A stretch of DNA of 64,000 bases from Ga0077555 sp963746315 (GCA_963746315.1 CAVVAR010000003.1:682001-746000); one strand, 5' to 3'. Positions 24,930-33,638 are shown, counted from the stretch's first letter. Numbers and translations are program-made. The notes: generated by a model from the letters alone, not told the origin.

Positions 24930-25841
24930 ATGGGCATTGCAAGGATGCTAACGGCCGCCGGCATACTGGTGCTGTCGGTCCTCGCCGGAACGGCGCACGC
25001 CGATTGGCGCAAGGCCTACCCCGAGCTCACGTTCGCCATTGTGCCTTCCGAGAACGCCGACGGCGTGCTGCAGCGCTACGAGCCGATGATGGCTTACATG
25101 TCGAAGGAGCTCGGCGTTCCAGTCAAGCTTCGCGTCGTCAACGACTACGCAGCCGTCGTGGAAGGCCTGCGGACCGGGCAGGTGCACTATGCCCACCTCG
25201 GCCCCGCCGCCTACGCTCGCGCCCAGATCGTGACGAAGGGCGGCGTGGAGCCGATGGTCACCGGCGTCAACTCGCAAGGCGTCATCGGCTATTACTCCGT
25301 GCTCTATGTGCGCGCCAGCGACGCGGCCCAGAAGCTCGAGGATCTGAAGGGCCGCAATCTCTGCCTGGTCGATCCCAATTCTGCGTCGGGCAACAACGTG
25401 CCGCGCCATGCCATGGACAAGCGTGGCATCGATCCGGAGAGTTTCTTTGCCAAGGTGGTCTACTCGGGCAGTCACGAGAATGCGGTGATCGCGCTCAATC
25501 AGGGCACATGCGATGGCGCATTCAACTGGTGGAACACCGAGGTCGAATCCAACCTGCAGCGGATGGCCGCCAAGAAGATGGTCAAGCCGGAGGATTTCCG
25601 GATCATTTTCAAGTCGGACCTCATTCCGGGATCGCCCACCGTCGTGATCACCGCTGCGCCCGCCGAGATGAAGGCGGCGATCAAGCAGGCGCTGCTGGAT
25701 GCGCCGGTGAAAGGCAAGGACGCCTTCCTGCGCCTCTCCGATGGCAAGGCAACCGGTTTCGCGGCCGTCAAGGCCGACGACTACAAGGTGATGATCGAGC
25801 TCGTCTCGTTCGTCGATCGCATGCGCAAGAAGGCGAAGTAG
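24930..25841 (+). CDS. phnD: Phosphonate/phosphate ABC transporter substrate-binding protein, copy 1
   Basis: A 303-residue periplasmic binding protein that captures phosphonates for import. Signal peptide MGIARMLTAAGILVLSVLAG with cleavage after HA-D near residue 25. PhnD-family pieces: YPELTFAIVPSENADG, YAAVVEGLRTGQVHYAHLGPAAYARA, the ligand loop NSASGNNVPRHAMDK and GSHENAVIALNQG. CAGGAGA sits about 6 nt before the ATG, fixing the start; the frame is open much further upstream inside phnC. A tandem paralogue follows at 25945. Confidence 0.94.
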   Translation: MGIARMLTAAGILVLSVLAGTAHADWRKAYPELTFAIVPSENADGVLQRYEPMMAYMSKELGVPVKLRVVNDYAAVVEGLRTGQVHYAHLGPAAYARAQIVTKGGVEPMVTGVNSQGVIGYYSVLYVRASDAAQKLEDLKGRNLCLVDPNSASGNNVPRHAMDKRGIDPESFFAKVVYSGSHENAVIALNQGTCDGAFNWWNTEVESNLQRMAAKKMVKPEDFRIIFKSDLIPGSPTVVITAAPAEMKAAIKQALLDAPVKGKDAFLRLSDGKATGFAAVKADDYKVMIELVSFVDRMRKKAK

Positions 25842-25944
25842 GCCGCTTCGGCGGCCCAGCTGGGCAGCCGAATGGCTAGCAGGTCTCGCGCGTCTCGGCC
25901 GGCGCGAGCTGGAGAGAATTCGGCCGGATCTGAGGGGATGAGTC

Positions 25945-26877
25945 ATGCTGTCACGACGCCAACTGTTGGTCGGCGCTGCTGTCGTTGCCGCGCTTTCGTT
26001 CGCGCAGCCCGCTCCGGGGCTCGCCTGGAAGGACAAGTATCCGGAGATCACGTTCGCGGCCGTGCCGGACGAGAACGCCTCCGGCATGACCGATCGGTAC
26101 GGCCCGCTGATGGCGTACCTGACGAAAGAGCTCGGCGTGCCGGTAAAGCTGCGCATCGCGCAGGACTATGCCGCCGTTATCGAAGGGCAGAAGGCCGCCC
26201 AGATCCATATCGCCCAGTACGGCCCGGCGTCCTATGCGCGGGCCTTCATCGTCGGCGCGAAAGTCGAGCCCTTCGGCATCATGGTCAATGCCGACGGCGG
26301 CAAGGGCTACCACGCGGTGCTCTACGTCAAGAAGGATAGCCCCTATCAGAAGATCGAGGATCTGAAGGGCAAGAACCTCGGCCTCGTCGACCCGAACTCG
26401 ACGTCGGGCAACAATGTGCCGCGCTTCGCCATGGACAAGCTCGGCATCGATGCCGAGAAGTACTTCTCGAAGGTGGTCTACACGGGCAGCCACGAGAACG
26501 CCGTCATCGCGCTCGCGCAAGGCAGCGTCGACGGCGCCTGGAACTGGTGGAACGACAAGGACGAGTCGAACCTCCACCGCATGGACCGCAAGGGCATGGA
26601 GGTCGGCGGCAAGAAGATCAAGTACGACGACTTCCGCATCATCTTCACGTCCGACAAGATCGTGAATTCGCCCGTCGCCTACCTCTCGGAGATGCCGGAC
26701 GACCTGAAGAAGGTCATTCGCGAGAGCATGCTGAGCTTCGACAAGAAGGATCCGGCCGGCTTCAAGAAGCTGACCGACGGCAAGTCGCGCATCTGGGATC
26801 CGGCCACGCACAAGGAGTACGAGCCGGTCGTCGAGCTGATCAAGTTCGTCGATCGTCTGAAGCGCCAGAAGCAGTAA
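25945..26877 (+). CDS. phnD: Phosphonate/phosphate ABC transporter substrate-binding protein, copy 2
   Basis: A 310-residue paralogue of the previous gene. The signal sequence MLSRRQLLVGAAVVAALSFA contains SRRQLLVG, which resembles a twin-arginine signal, whereas copy 1 has a plain Sec-type signal. The fold motifs are conserved (YAAVIEGQKAAQIHIAQYGPASYARA, NSTSGNNVPRFAMDK, GSHENAVIALAQGSVDGAWNWW). By eye about half of the aligned positions agree between the copies, so this is an old duplication. Differences around the ligand pocket (VNADGGKGYHAVLY against VNSQGVIGYYSVLY) suggest different phosphonate preference. Confidence 0.94.
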   Translation: MLSRRQLLVGAAVVAALSFAQPAPGLAWKDKYPEITFAAVPDENASGMTDRYGPLMAYLTKELGVPVKLRIAQDYAAVIEGQKAAQIHIAQYGPASYARAFIVGAKVEPFGIMVNADGGKGYHAVLYVKKDSPYQKIEDLKGKNLGLVDPNSTSGNNVPRFAMDKLGIDAEKYFSKVVYTGSHENAVIALAQGSVDGAWNWWNDKDESNLHRMDRKGMEVGGKKIKYDDFRIIFTSDKIVNSPVAYLSEMPDDLKKVIRESMLSFDKKDPAGFKKLTDGKSRIWDPATHKEYEPVVELIKFVDRLKRQKQ

Positions 26878-26997
26878 TCGCAGGGCCGCCGAGCGAGGCG
26901 GGCTTCATGAGCCGAATGGCCCGGGCTTAGCGTCCCGGGCCTGTGTGCGACGCCAGCGCTCGCGCACGGCTCGAACAATCCGGTGGAAGGGTTCCGC

Positions 26998-27882
26998 TTG
27001 TCTCCCTCGATGGTCACGATCTCTGCCGATCGCGTGGCGCTGCATCAGGCTCACTACCGGGCCGCGCAGCGCGCCAAGCGCGCGCAGACTCTGCTCGGGC
27101 TTGTCGTGCTCGTCCTTCTGATCGCCGTTGCGGCGCGCGTCGGCGAGGTCGATCTCGCCAAGCTCTCGCGCAACATCTGGCGGTTTCCGGCATACTTGGT
27201 TGAGATCACGCCCAAGCTCGCCTGGGCGACCCTCGGCGCCGACCTTGCGGAATGGTACTGGGGGCTCGGCTACTGGCTGCGCAAGCTCGGCGAGACGCTG
27301 CTCATTGCGTACGTAGGCACCGTCCTCGGGCTCGCGGGCGGCCTGTCGCTGTGCTTTCTCGCGGCCCGCAACGTGACCCCGGCGGGCTGGATACTTTTCG
27401 TGACGCGGCGCTATCTCGAGTTCTGCCGCACGGTGCCCGAACTCGTGTTCGCGCTCATCTTCGTCATCGCCTTCGGCCTCGGAGCCGTGCCGGGCGTGCT
27501 TGCTATTGCCATCCATACCACGGGGGCGCTCGGCAAGCAGTTCTACGAGGTGGTCGAGAACATCGATATGAATCCGGTCGACGGCGTCAAGGCGACCGGA
27601 GCTTCGTGGATCGAGACCATGCGCTTCGCGGTCCTGCCGCAGGTTGTCTCCAACTTCGTGAGCTACGCGCTCTTGCGCTTCGAGATCAACGTCCGCGGCG
27701 CCGCCATCATGGGGTTCGTCGGCGCGGGCGGCATCGGCCAGGACCTGCTCGAGGCGGTTCGCAAGTTCTACTACTCGGACGTGAGCGCGATGTTGCTGCT
27801 GATCGTGGTGACCGTGATGATCATCGACATGGCCACGGAGCGCTTGCGCCACTACCTGATCGGCCTGGAGCAGCGCCCATGA
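26998..27882 (+). CDS. phnE: Phosphonate ABC transporter permease, copy 1
   Basis: An inner-membrane permease (294 residues). Membrane segments include LLGLVVLVLLIAVAARVG, LLIAYVGTVLGLAGGLSLCF, ELVFALIFVIAFGLGAVPGV and a final helix near the C-terminus. The BPD-transport coupling region is EVVENIDMNPVDGVKATGASWIETMRFAVLPQV, followed by the family motif INVRGAAIMGFVGAGGIG. The start was placed at TTG 26998 because GGAAGG lies at 26985-26990, 7 nt upstream; GTG 26983 and ATG 27010 in the same frame lack a good site. Its stop overlaps the next gene's ATG by 4 bp. Confidence 0.92.
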   Translation: MSPSMVTISADRVALHQAHYRAAQRAKRAQTLLGLVVLVLLIAVAARVGEVDLAKLSRNIWRFPAYLVEITPKLAWATLGADLAEWYWGLGYWLRKLGETLLIAYVGTVLGLAGGLSLCFLAARNVTPAGWILFVTRRYLEFCRTVPELVFALIFVIAFGLGAVPGVLAIAIHTTGALGKQFYEVVENIDMNPVDGVKATGASWIETMRFAVLPQVVSNFVSYALLRFEINVRGAAIMGFVGAGGIGQDLLEAVRKFYYSDVSAMLLLIVVTVMIIDMATERLRHYLIGLEQRP

Positions 27883-28770
27883 CGCGTCCCGCGCAAAGCA
27901 GCCAGGGCGACCGCGCCGTCAGCGCAGGCCTGTTCGGCGATCTCGCCGGCGTTCGCCACCGCCATGCGGCAATTCTGGCGCCGAGCTGGCGTGCGCGGGC
28001 ATTGACGATGGCCATCGTTGCGGCACTCGTCAGCCTGTTCGTGTCGGGCCTGATTGTTCTCGAGTTCTCGTGGCTGCGCATCTGGAATGGCATCGATCAG
28101 CTCGGCTCGTTCTTGAAGCTGATGTGGCCGCCGCAGTACGGCAACGAGGAAAAGCTCAGGTCTTATCTCTGGGCGATGGCAGAGACGCTTTCCATCGCCT
28201 TTCTCGGCACCCTTCTGGCAGCGCTCATCGCGCTTCCGCTGAGCCTGCTCGCCGCGCGAAACGTCATGACCAGCCGCTTCATCCAGTTCTTTGCACGGCG
28301 CTCGTTCGACACGATCCGAGGCGTCGATACGCTCATCTGGGCGCTCATCTGGATCAATGTCGTTGGCCTCGGGCCCTTTGCGGGCATTCTCGCCATCATG
28401 ACGTCTGACTTGGCCGTTTTCGGCAAGCTGTTCTCCGAGGCCATCGAGAACGCTGACAACAAGCCTGTCGAGGGCGTCAAGTCGACAGGCGGCGCACACG
28501 CGCATGCCGTGCGCTACGGAATCATGCCGCAGGTGATGCCGGTTCTCATCAGCCAGGTGCTCTACTTCTTCGAGTTCGAATACGCGGTCCGCCACCATCA
28601 TCGGCATCGTCGGCGCCGGTGGCATCGGTCTGCACCTCGCCGAGCAGATCCGCATCCTCGAATGGCAGCACGTGGCGTTTCTGGTGCTTTTGATTCTCGC
28701 AGCTGTGTCGATCATAGACGTGATCTCCACGCGCCTGCGCTTTGCCATCATCGGCCGGCGCGCCACCTGA
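27879..28770 (+). pseudogene. phnE: Phosphonate ABC transporter permease, copy 2, with a one-base frameshift
   Basis: The second PhnE permease. The first 231 codons read normally (MTRPAQSSQG, several membrane helices, EAIENADNKPVEGVKSTG, PQVMPVLISQVLYFFE). There the frame is lost by one extra T at 28575/28576 (GAGTTCGAAT instead of GAGTCGAAT). In the next frame the canonical ending continues: SNTRSATIIGIVGAGGIGLHL to the stop at 28770. The total length is 3n+1, and removing the T gives a 296-residue protein of normal size. Without correction the frame runs on through antisense phnF. The true state (mutation or sequencing error) is undecided. It overlaps phnE copy 1 by 4 bp. Confidence 0.9.
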
Positions 28771-28799
28771 TCGGGGAGGCCGGCATGCGCGCTGCGGCC

Positions 28800-29576
28800 T
28801 TAGGAGCCTTGCTCCAGGACCATTTCCACTTTGTCTCCGGCGAACGCGCCGACGGTCACTTGCAGCGGCGTTCCGTCCTCGAGACCGTCGACCGCGAAGG
28901 ATTGCATCACCGGTGCGTCGCGCCCGATGCCCAGCACGCGCGACTCGAGCCGGGTCGCTGCCCGCGCTGTGAGACGTGTCGAAAGCCGCACGTAGTCGGC
29001 GATGCCATAGCTCGCGAAGGCCGCCGTCATCGAGGCCCGCGCCGCGACGAGCCTGCGGTCGAGCTCGGGAAAAGACGCGACACTGAGACGGTGAACGCTC
29101 GTCGAGACGGCCATGCCGGCGGCGCGGCTCAAGGTCCGGATTTCCCAGATCGGCGCGCCTGCCGTCAGCCGCAGCAGTTGTGCCACGTCCGCATCCGCCT
29201 CCGCGACGAGGCTCTCGAGCACCTCGCCTCCGGCGTCGATGCCCGCAGCACCGAAGTTCGCGCGGAAGCTGACCCGCCGCCCCAGCCGGTAAGGGAACCG
29301 ATGCGCGCGCACGATCGTGCCGCGGCCACGTTCCACGGTCACGAGCCCGAGATCCTGCAGATGGCGCAACGCCTGCCGCACCGTATGCCGGTTGACTCCA
29401 TATCGCTCCGCGAGCGTCACCGCCGAAGGCAATGTCGAGCCGTCAGCGTGCTCGCCCTTCTCGATGGCGCCCGCAACGTCGTGCGCGATCCGCGACCAGC
29501 GCGTCCCTTCCACCGGGCTCTCTGTCGCGCACCGCGGCAGTTCCACCGGGTTTTCGGATTGTTTTGAGGGTCGCAT
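28800..29576 (-). CDS. phnF: GntR/HutC-family regulator of phosphonate metabolism
   Basis: A 258-residue repressor. The N-terminal winged helix (about residues 25-95) is RIAHDVAGAIEKGEHADGS, LPSAVTLAERYGVNRHTVRQALRHLQ and GLVTVERGRGTIV, followed by a UTRA effector domain (about 100-250). The context, between the phn transporter and phnG-M, identifies it as PhnF. Two perfect palindromes in the 98 bp gap to phnG are the likely operators, giving autoregulation and control of the divergent C-P lyase operon. It is convergent with phnE copy 2, leaving 29 bp. Confidence 0.93.
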   Translation of the reverse strand: MRPSKQSENPVELPRCATESPVEGTRWSRIAHDVAGAIEKGEHADGSTLPSAVTLAERYGVNRHTVRQALRHLQDLGLVTVERGRGTIVRAHRFPYRLGRRVSFRANFGAAGIDAGGEVLESLVAEADADVAQLLRLTAGAPIWEIRTLSRAAGMAVSTSVHRLSVASFPELDRRLVAARASMTAAFASYGIADYVRLSTRLTARAATRLESRVLGIGRDAPVMQSFAVDGLEDGTPLQVTVGAFAGDKVEMVLEQGS

Positions 29577-29591
29577 GCCGGCGTCACCGCG

Positions 29592-29620
29592 TTGTCACGA
29601 AAGATGTCTAGACAATATGT
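29592..29620 (+). promoter_or_regulatory. Candidate phnG promoter
   Basis: TTGTCA at 29592-29597 and ATATGT at 29615-29620 are separated by 17 bp and could be the -35 and -10 of the phnGHIJKL operon. Operator 1 fills the spacer exactly, so a bound repressor would block RNA polymerase. The -10 is a poor match, so this is inference. Confidence 0.4.
29605..29614. promoter_or_regulatory. PhnF operator 1 (perfect palindrome TGTCTAGACA)
   Basis: TGTCTAGACA is a perfect 10-bp palindrome in the phnF-phnG divergent gap, of the style bound by GntR/HutC-family dimers. An identical copy lies exactly 30 bp downstream. It sits 28 bp before the phnF start codon on the other strand. Confidence 0.75.
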
Positions 29621-29634
29621 GCGGATCGTCCTAA

Positions 29635-29644
29635 TGTCTAGACA
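29635..29644. promoter_or_regulatory. PhnF operator 2 (perfect palindrome TGTCTAGACA)
   Basis: Second identical TGTCTAGACA, with extended symmetry AATGTCTAGACATT at 29633-29646. The centre-to-centre distance to operator 1 is 30 bp, about three helical turns, so two dimers would bind the same face of DNA. It lies 30 bp before the phnG start. Confidence 0.78.
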
Positions 29645-29674
29645 TTGTTCGATCGCGAGACACGCGAGGTTGAC

Positions 29675-30142
29675 GTGAGCGACGAGACCAAGGCCGACGG
29701 CGGATCTGCCGTATCCGAGCGCAAGTCGTGGATGGCCGTGCTGGCCCGGGCCCGACGCGAGGAGCTTGACGAGATCGTCGCCCGCCTCGGCGGTTTGCCG
29801 GCTCATGTCGTGCTGAAGCCCGCCGAGACCGGCACGATCATGGTCGAGGCACGTGCCGGCGGCACCGGGCGCCGCTTCAATGTCGGAGAGGCCACGATGA
29901 CGCGATGCGTCGTCCGCCTAGCGGACGGCTCCATGGGTTTCGCCTATGCGCTCGGCACCGACCGCCAGAAGGCACTCGTGTCGGCCGTCCTCGACGGGCT
30001 TCTGCAATCATCGAGGACTTCAGGTCTTATTGATGAGGTCGCCGAGCTTGGGCGCCGTCAGGCAGAGGCTCGGAAGTTGGCGCTCCGCAAGTCCGCTGCG
30101 ACCAAGGTCGATTTCTTCACTCTCGTTCGCGGGCAAGACTGA
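29675..30142 (+). CDS. phnG: C-P lyase core subunit PhnG
   Basis: A 155-residue subunit of the PhnGHIJ core complex. Family pattern: RKSWMAVLARARREELDEIVARL, then VEARAGGTGRRFNVGEATMTRCVVRL and GFAYALGTDRQKALVSAVLDGLLQ. The start is GTG at 29675 (with CGAGGT a few bases upstream); an in-frame TTG at 29645 is less likely because it falls directly beside operator 2. The last base of its stop overlaps the phnH ATG, starting a tightly packed operon. Confidence 0.93.
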   Translation: MSDETKADGGSAVSERKSWMAVLARARREELDEIVARLGGLPAHVVLKPAETGTIMVEARAGGTGRRFNVGEATMTRCVVRLADGSMGFAYALGTDRQKALVSAVLDGLLQSSRTSGLIDEVAELGRRQAEARKLALRKSAATKVDFFTLVRGQD

Positions 30143-30759
30143 TGCAGTCCACATCCCCCCTGTCGCCCTTGGGCAAGGGCTTCGACGAGCCGGTGCTGGC
30201 CAGTCAGCGCTGCTTTCGCCGAATCCTGTCCGCCATGAGCGAGCCCGGTACCATCCACAGCCTCGACGAGGCCATCGAGGCGCCATCTGGCGTTGGTCCG
30301 GCGGCTATGCTCGTCTTGTTGACGCTTGCCGATCACGAGACGTCCGTTTGGTTGTCGCCCAAAGTCGCAGCCGCCGCCGCGCCGTATCTGCGCTTCCACT
30401 GCGGCGCACCGGTCGTCGACACGCCAATGTCGGCCTCGTTCGCACTCGTCGATGGTGGCGCCACCGGCCTGGATCTCGCCGCCTTCGACCCCGGCGACGA
30501 CCGCTATCCGGATCGCTCGGCCACCCTCGTCGTCGCTTGCGAGGCATTGGAGGGCGGTCGCCGGGTCGTGCTCTCCGGCCCTGGCATTCGTGGCACCCGC
30601 ACCGTCTCCCCTTCCGGCCTTGATGCTGGTTTCTGGGAGAAGGTCGCCGACAACAACGCCCGCTATCCACTCGGTGTCGATTTCATCCTCGCGGCTGGTA
30701 ACCAGATCATGTCGATCCCGCGCTCGACCGGCATCGCGCTAGCGACGGAGGCTCGCTGA
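30142..30759 (+). CDS. phnH: C-P lyase core subunit PhnH
   Basis: A 205-residue subunit of the C-P lyase core. Recognised by LASQRCFRRILSAMSEPGTIH near the N-terminus, LTLADHETSVWLSP, and the C-terminal segment GLDAGFWEKVADNNARYPLGVDFILA. It resembles PLP-transferase folds but lacks the PLP lysine, as is normal for PhnH. It overlaps phnG and phnI by one base on each side, implying coupled translation. Confidence 0.94.
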   Translation: MQSTSPLSPLGKGFDEPVLASQRCFRRILSAMSEPGTIHSLDEAIEAPSGVGPAAMLVLLTLADHETSVWLSPKVAAAAAPYLRFHCGAPVVDTPMSASFALVDGGATGLDLAAFDPGDDRYPDRSATLVVACEALEGGRRVVLSGPGIRGTRTVSPSGLDAGFWEKVADNNARYPLGVDFILAAGNQIMSIPRSTGIALATEAR

Positions 30760-31883
30760 TGTACGTCGCTGTCAAGGGCGGTGAGGCCGCCATTCTCGCC
30801 ACCCACGATCTCGTCGCCGAGATGCGTCGCGGCGACATGAGCGTGCCCGAGGTCTCCACAGGGCAGATCCGCGAGCAGATGAGCCTCGCCGTGTCGCGCG
30901 TCATGAACGAGGGCTCCCTCGCCGACGCCGATCTCGCAGCGCTCGCGCTGAAGCAGGCGCAGGGCGACGCCATCGAGGCCGCATTCCTGATGCGCGCCTA
31001 TCGCACCACATTGCCGCGTTTCGGCTCCTCGGCGCCGCTCGACACGGCGGCCATGGCGATCCGTCGGCGCATTTCCGCCACTTACAAGGACCTGCCGGGC
31101 GGTCAGGTTCTCGGCCCTACCTACGACTATACCCATCGCCTCTTCGATTTTGGTCTCGCCGCCAACTCCGGCGATCTGCCCGCCGCCATGCCCTCCGAGA
31201 CACCCCTCGACGCCCGCATGCCTCGCGTTCCCGATATTCTCGGAGCCGAAGGATTGATGGAGCCCGAGACCCCGCCCGAGGATGATCCGCGCCCCTTTGA
31301 TCTCACCCGTGATCCCGTCGAGTTCCCGGCCGACCGCGACGTGCGCCTGCAGGCGCTGGCTCGCGGCGACGAAGGCTTCCTGCTCGGCCTCGCCTACTCC
31401 GTGCAACGCGGCTTCGGCGGCAATCACCCCTTCGCCGGCGAGATCCGCATGGGCGAGGTGCCCGTCGAGTTCCTCCCCGAGGAGCTGGGTTTCGCCGTGG
31501 ACATCGGCGACTTGACCGTCACCGAGTGCCAGATGGTCAACCAGTTCAAGGGCTCGAAGAATGTCGCCCCGCAATTCACCCGCGGCTACGGCCTCGCCTT
31601 CGGCCATGCCGAGAGGAAAGCCATGTCCATGTCCATCGTCGATCGCGCCTTGAAAGGGCGCGAGCTCGGTGAGACGGCGTCGTATCCCGCCCAGCAGGAC
31701 GAGTTCGTGCTCTACCACTCCGACAACGTCGAGGCCGCCGGCTTCGTGGAGCATCTGAAAATGCCGCATTACGTCGACTTTCAGGGCGAGCTGGAGCTGA
31801 TCCGCCGCCTCCGCCGCGAGCTGGACGAGCGCATAGCACGTGAATCCGCCGAGGCGAACGTGCAGCCCAAAGCGGCGGAATAG
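30759..31883 (+). CDS. phnI: C-P lyase core subunit PhnI
   Basis: PhnI (374 residues) is the nucleosidase-like subunit that, with PhnG, PhnH and PhnL, replaces the adenine of ATP by the phosphonate. Family stretches are MYVAVKGGEAAILATHDLVAEMRRG, TTLPRFGSSAPLDTAAMAIRRRISATYKDLPGGQVLGPTYDYTHRL, VQRGFGGNHPFAGEIRMGEV and YGLAFGHAERKAMSMSIVDRAL. It is one of the most conserved proteins in the cluster and the assignment is secure. Confidence 0.97.
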   Translation: MYVAVKGGEAAILATHDLVAEMRRGDMSVPEVSTGQIREQMSLAVSRVMNEGSLADADLAALALKQAQGDAIEAAFLMRAYRTTLPRFGSSAPLDTAAMAIRRRISATYKDLPGGQVLGPTYDYTHRLFDFGLAANSGDLPAAMPSETPLDARMPRVPDILGAEGLMEPETPPEDDPRPFDLTRDPVEFPADRDVRLQALARGDEGFLLGLAYSVQRGFGGNHPFAGEIRMGEVPVEFLPEELGFAVDIGDLTVTECQMVNQFKGSKNVAPQFTRGYGLAFGHAERKAMSMSIVDRALKGRELGETASYPAQQDEFVLYHSDNVEAAGFVEHLKMPHYVDFQGELELIRRLRRELDERIARESAEANVQPKAAE

Positions 31884-31894
31884 GAGCGCACCCG

Positions 31895-32818
31895 ATGCAA
31901 AAGACGGTCACGTCTCCAGTTCCGCCCCGCGATGAAGCCTACAACTTCGCCTATCTCGACGAGGCGACGAAACGCATGGTCCGGCGCGCGCTGCTGAAGG
32001 CCGTCGCCGTGCCGGGCTACCAGGTCCCGTTCGGCTCTCGCGAGATGCCGCTCGCTCGCGGCTGGGGTACAGGCGGCATCCAGGTGACGGCCGCCGTCAT
32101 CGGCCCCGACGATACGCTCAAGGTCATCGACCAGGGCGCCGACGACACCACTAATGCCGTCTCCATTCGCCGCTTCTTCGCCCGCGTCGCTGCCGTCGCA
32201 ACCACCGAGGCGACCGCCGAGGCGACGATCATCCAGACGCGCCATCGTATCCCCGAGGCACCGCTCGAAGCCGGCCAGATCCTCGTCTACCAGGTGCCGC
32301 AACCCGAGCCACTCAGAAAGCTCGAATCCTCTGAGGCCGAGACGCGCAAGATGCATGCCTGGGGCGACTATGGTCCCATGTACGTGCGCCTCTACGAGGA
32401 TATTGCTCGCTTCGGTCACGTCGCGACGACTTACTCGTATCCCGTGCTCGTCAATGGCCGCTACGTCATGAGCCCGAGCCCGATCCCCAAGTTCGACAAT
32501 CCCAAAATGCACATGAGCGCCGCCTTGCAGCTCTTCGGAGCCGGCCGCGAGAAGCGCATCTACGCCATCCCGCCCTGGACCGAGGTGAAGAGCCTGGACT
32601 TCGAGGACCATCCTTTCGAGATCCAGAAGTGGGACGAGCCGTGCGCGCTGTGCGGCGCCCCCGACAGCTACCTCGACGAGGTGATCACCGACGACCAGGG
32701 CGGCCGCATGTTCGTCTGCTCTGACACCCACTACTGCGAAGGCCGCCGCGAAGCCGGCCACCGCGGACGCTTGCTGGGCACCGCGGCGGGCCGCACGTTG
32801 GCGCGGCGCGAGGACTGA
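31895..32818 (+). CDS. phnJ: C-P lyase radical-SAM subunit PhnJ
   Basis: PhnJ cleaves the carbon-phosphorus bond of ribose-1-phosphonate 5-phosphate by radical SAM chemistry. In 307 residues the cluster ligands are Cys250-x2-Cys253-x21-Cys275, and the catalytic thiyl Cys281 follows five residues later (CSDTHYC); this is the exact spacing of E. coli PhnJ. Other family parts are YAIPPWTEVKSLDFEDHPFE and GGIQVTAAVIGPDDTLKVIDQGADDTTNA. All functional residues I can check are intact, so the lyase should be active. Confidence 0.98.
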   Translation: MQKTVTSPVPPRDEAYNFAYLDEATKRMVRRALLKAVAVPGYQVPFGSREMPLARGWGTGGIQVTAAVIGPDDTLKVIDQGADDTTNAVSIRRFFARVAAVATTEATAEATIIQTRHRIPEAPLEAGQILVYQVPQPEPLRKLESSEAETRKMHAWGDYGPMYVRLYEDIARFGHVATTYSYPVLVNGRYVMSPSPIPKFDNPKMHMSAALQLFGAGREKRIYAIPPWTEVKSLDFEDHPFEIQKWDEPCALCGAPDSYLDEVITDDQGGRMFVCSDTHYCEGRREAGHRGRLLGTAAGRTLARRED

Positions 32819-32828
32819 GGATAACGAA

Positions 32829-33638
32829 ATGTCGAAAGCAGACCTCACTCCTCACTCCTCTCCACTCACTTCTCCCCTCCTCACCGCGGGCGGCGTCACC
32901 CGCCTCTATGGCGACCGCATCGGTTGCGCGGACGTGTCATTTTCGCTCTGGCCCGGCGAGGTCCTGGGCATCGTCGGCGAATCCGGTTCCGGCAAATCCA
33001 CTTTGCTCCGCTGCCTCTCCGGTCTCGACCGTCCAACGTCCGGCAAGGTCGCATTCGCAGATCCCGCGGGCCCGATCCCCGACATCTTCGCGCTCGACGA
33101 GCAGCGCCGCCGCGGCCTGATGCGCACCGCGTGGGGCATCGTCCATCAGAACCCGCGCGACGGCTTGCGCATGGCCGTCTCGGCCGGCGGCAACATCGGC
33201 GAGCGCCTGATGGACCGCGGCGACCGTCACTACGGCTCCATTCGCGAGGCCGCCCTCGATTGGCTCGCCCGCGTCGAGATTGATCCGGCTCGCATCGACG
33301 ACCGGCCAAGTCAGTTTTCTGGCGGTATGCAGCAGCGCCTGCAGATCGCGCGCGTTCTCGTCTCCGGTCCCCGCCTCGTCTACATGGATGAGCCCACCGG
33401 CGGCCTCGATGTCTCCGTGCAGGCGCGCTTGCTCGATCTCCTGCGCGCCCTCGTGCGCGACCTCGGGCTCGCCGCCGTCATCGTCACCCATGATCTCGCC
33501 GTGGCCCGTTTGCTCACCGACCGCCTGATGGTCATGCGCAACGGCAGCGTCGTGGAGGAAGGGCTGACCGATCAGGTGCTCGACGATCCCCAGCACGCCT
33601 ACACGCAGCTTCTCACCGCTTCGGTACTTGCCGCATGA
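32829..33638 (+). CDS. phnK: C-P lyase-associated ATP-binding protein PhnK
   Basis: An ABC-type ATPase (269 residues) that docks on the PhnGHIJ core and does not work as a transporter. Walker A GESGSGKST, the PhnK-typical insert RRGLMRTAWGIVHQNPRDGLRM, signature FSGGMQQRLQIARVLVSG, Walker B LVYMDEPTGGLDVSVQ and switch His VTHDLAVAR. The first 17 residues contain a Ser/Pro/Leu-rich run (TPHSSPLTSPLL), so a start slightly downstream is possible. Its end overlaps phnL by 4 bp. Confidence 0.95.
   Translation: MSKADLTPHSSPLTSPLLTAGGVTRLYGDRIGCADVSFSLWPGEVLGIVGESGSGKSTLLRCLSGLDRPTSGKVAFADPAGPIPDIFALDEQRRRGLMRTAWGIVHQNPRDGLRMAVSAGGNIGERLMDRGDRHYGSIREAALDWLARVEIDPARIDDRPSQFSGGMQQRLQIARVLVSGPRLVYMDEPTGGLDVSVQARLLDLLRALVRDLGLAAVIVTHDLAVARLLTDRLMVMRNGSVVEEGLTDQVLDDPQHAYTQLLTASVLAA

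Noticed and set aside
27252..29567. A 771-codon open frame across phnE1, phnE2 and phnF
   Set aside because: It is a frame that is real only within phnE2 before the frameshift; the rest is out-of-frame phnE1 or antisense phnF.
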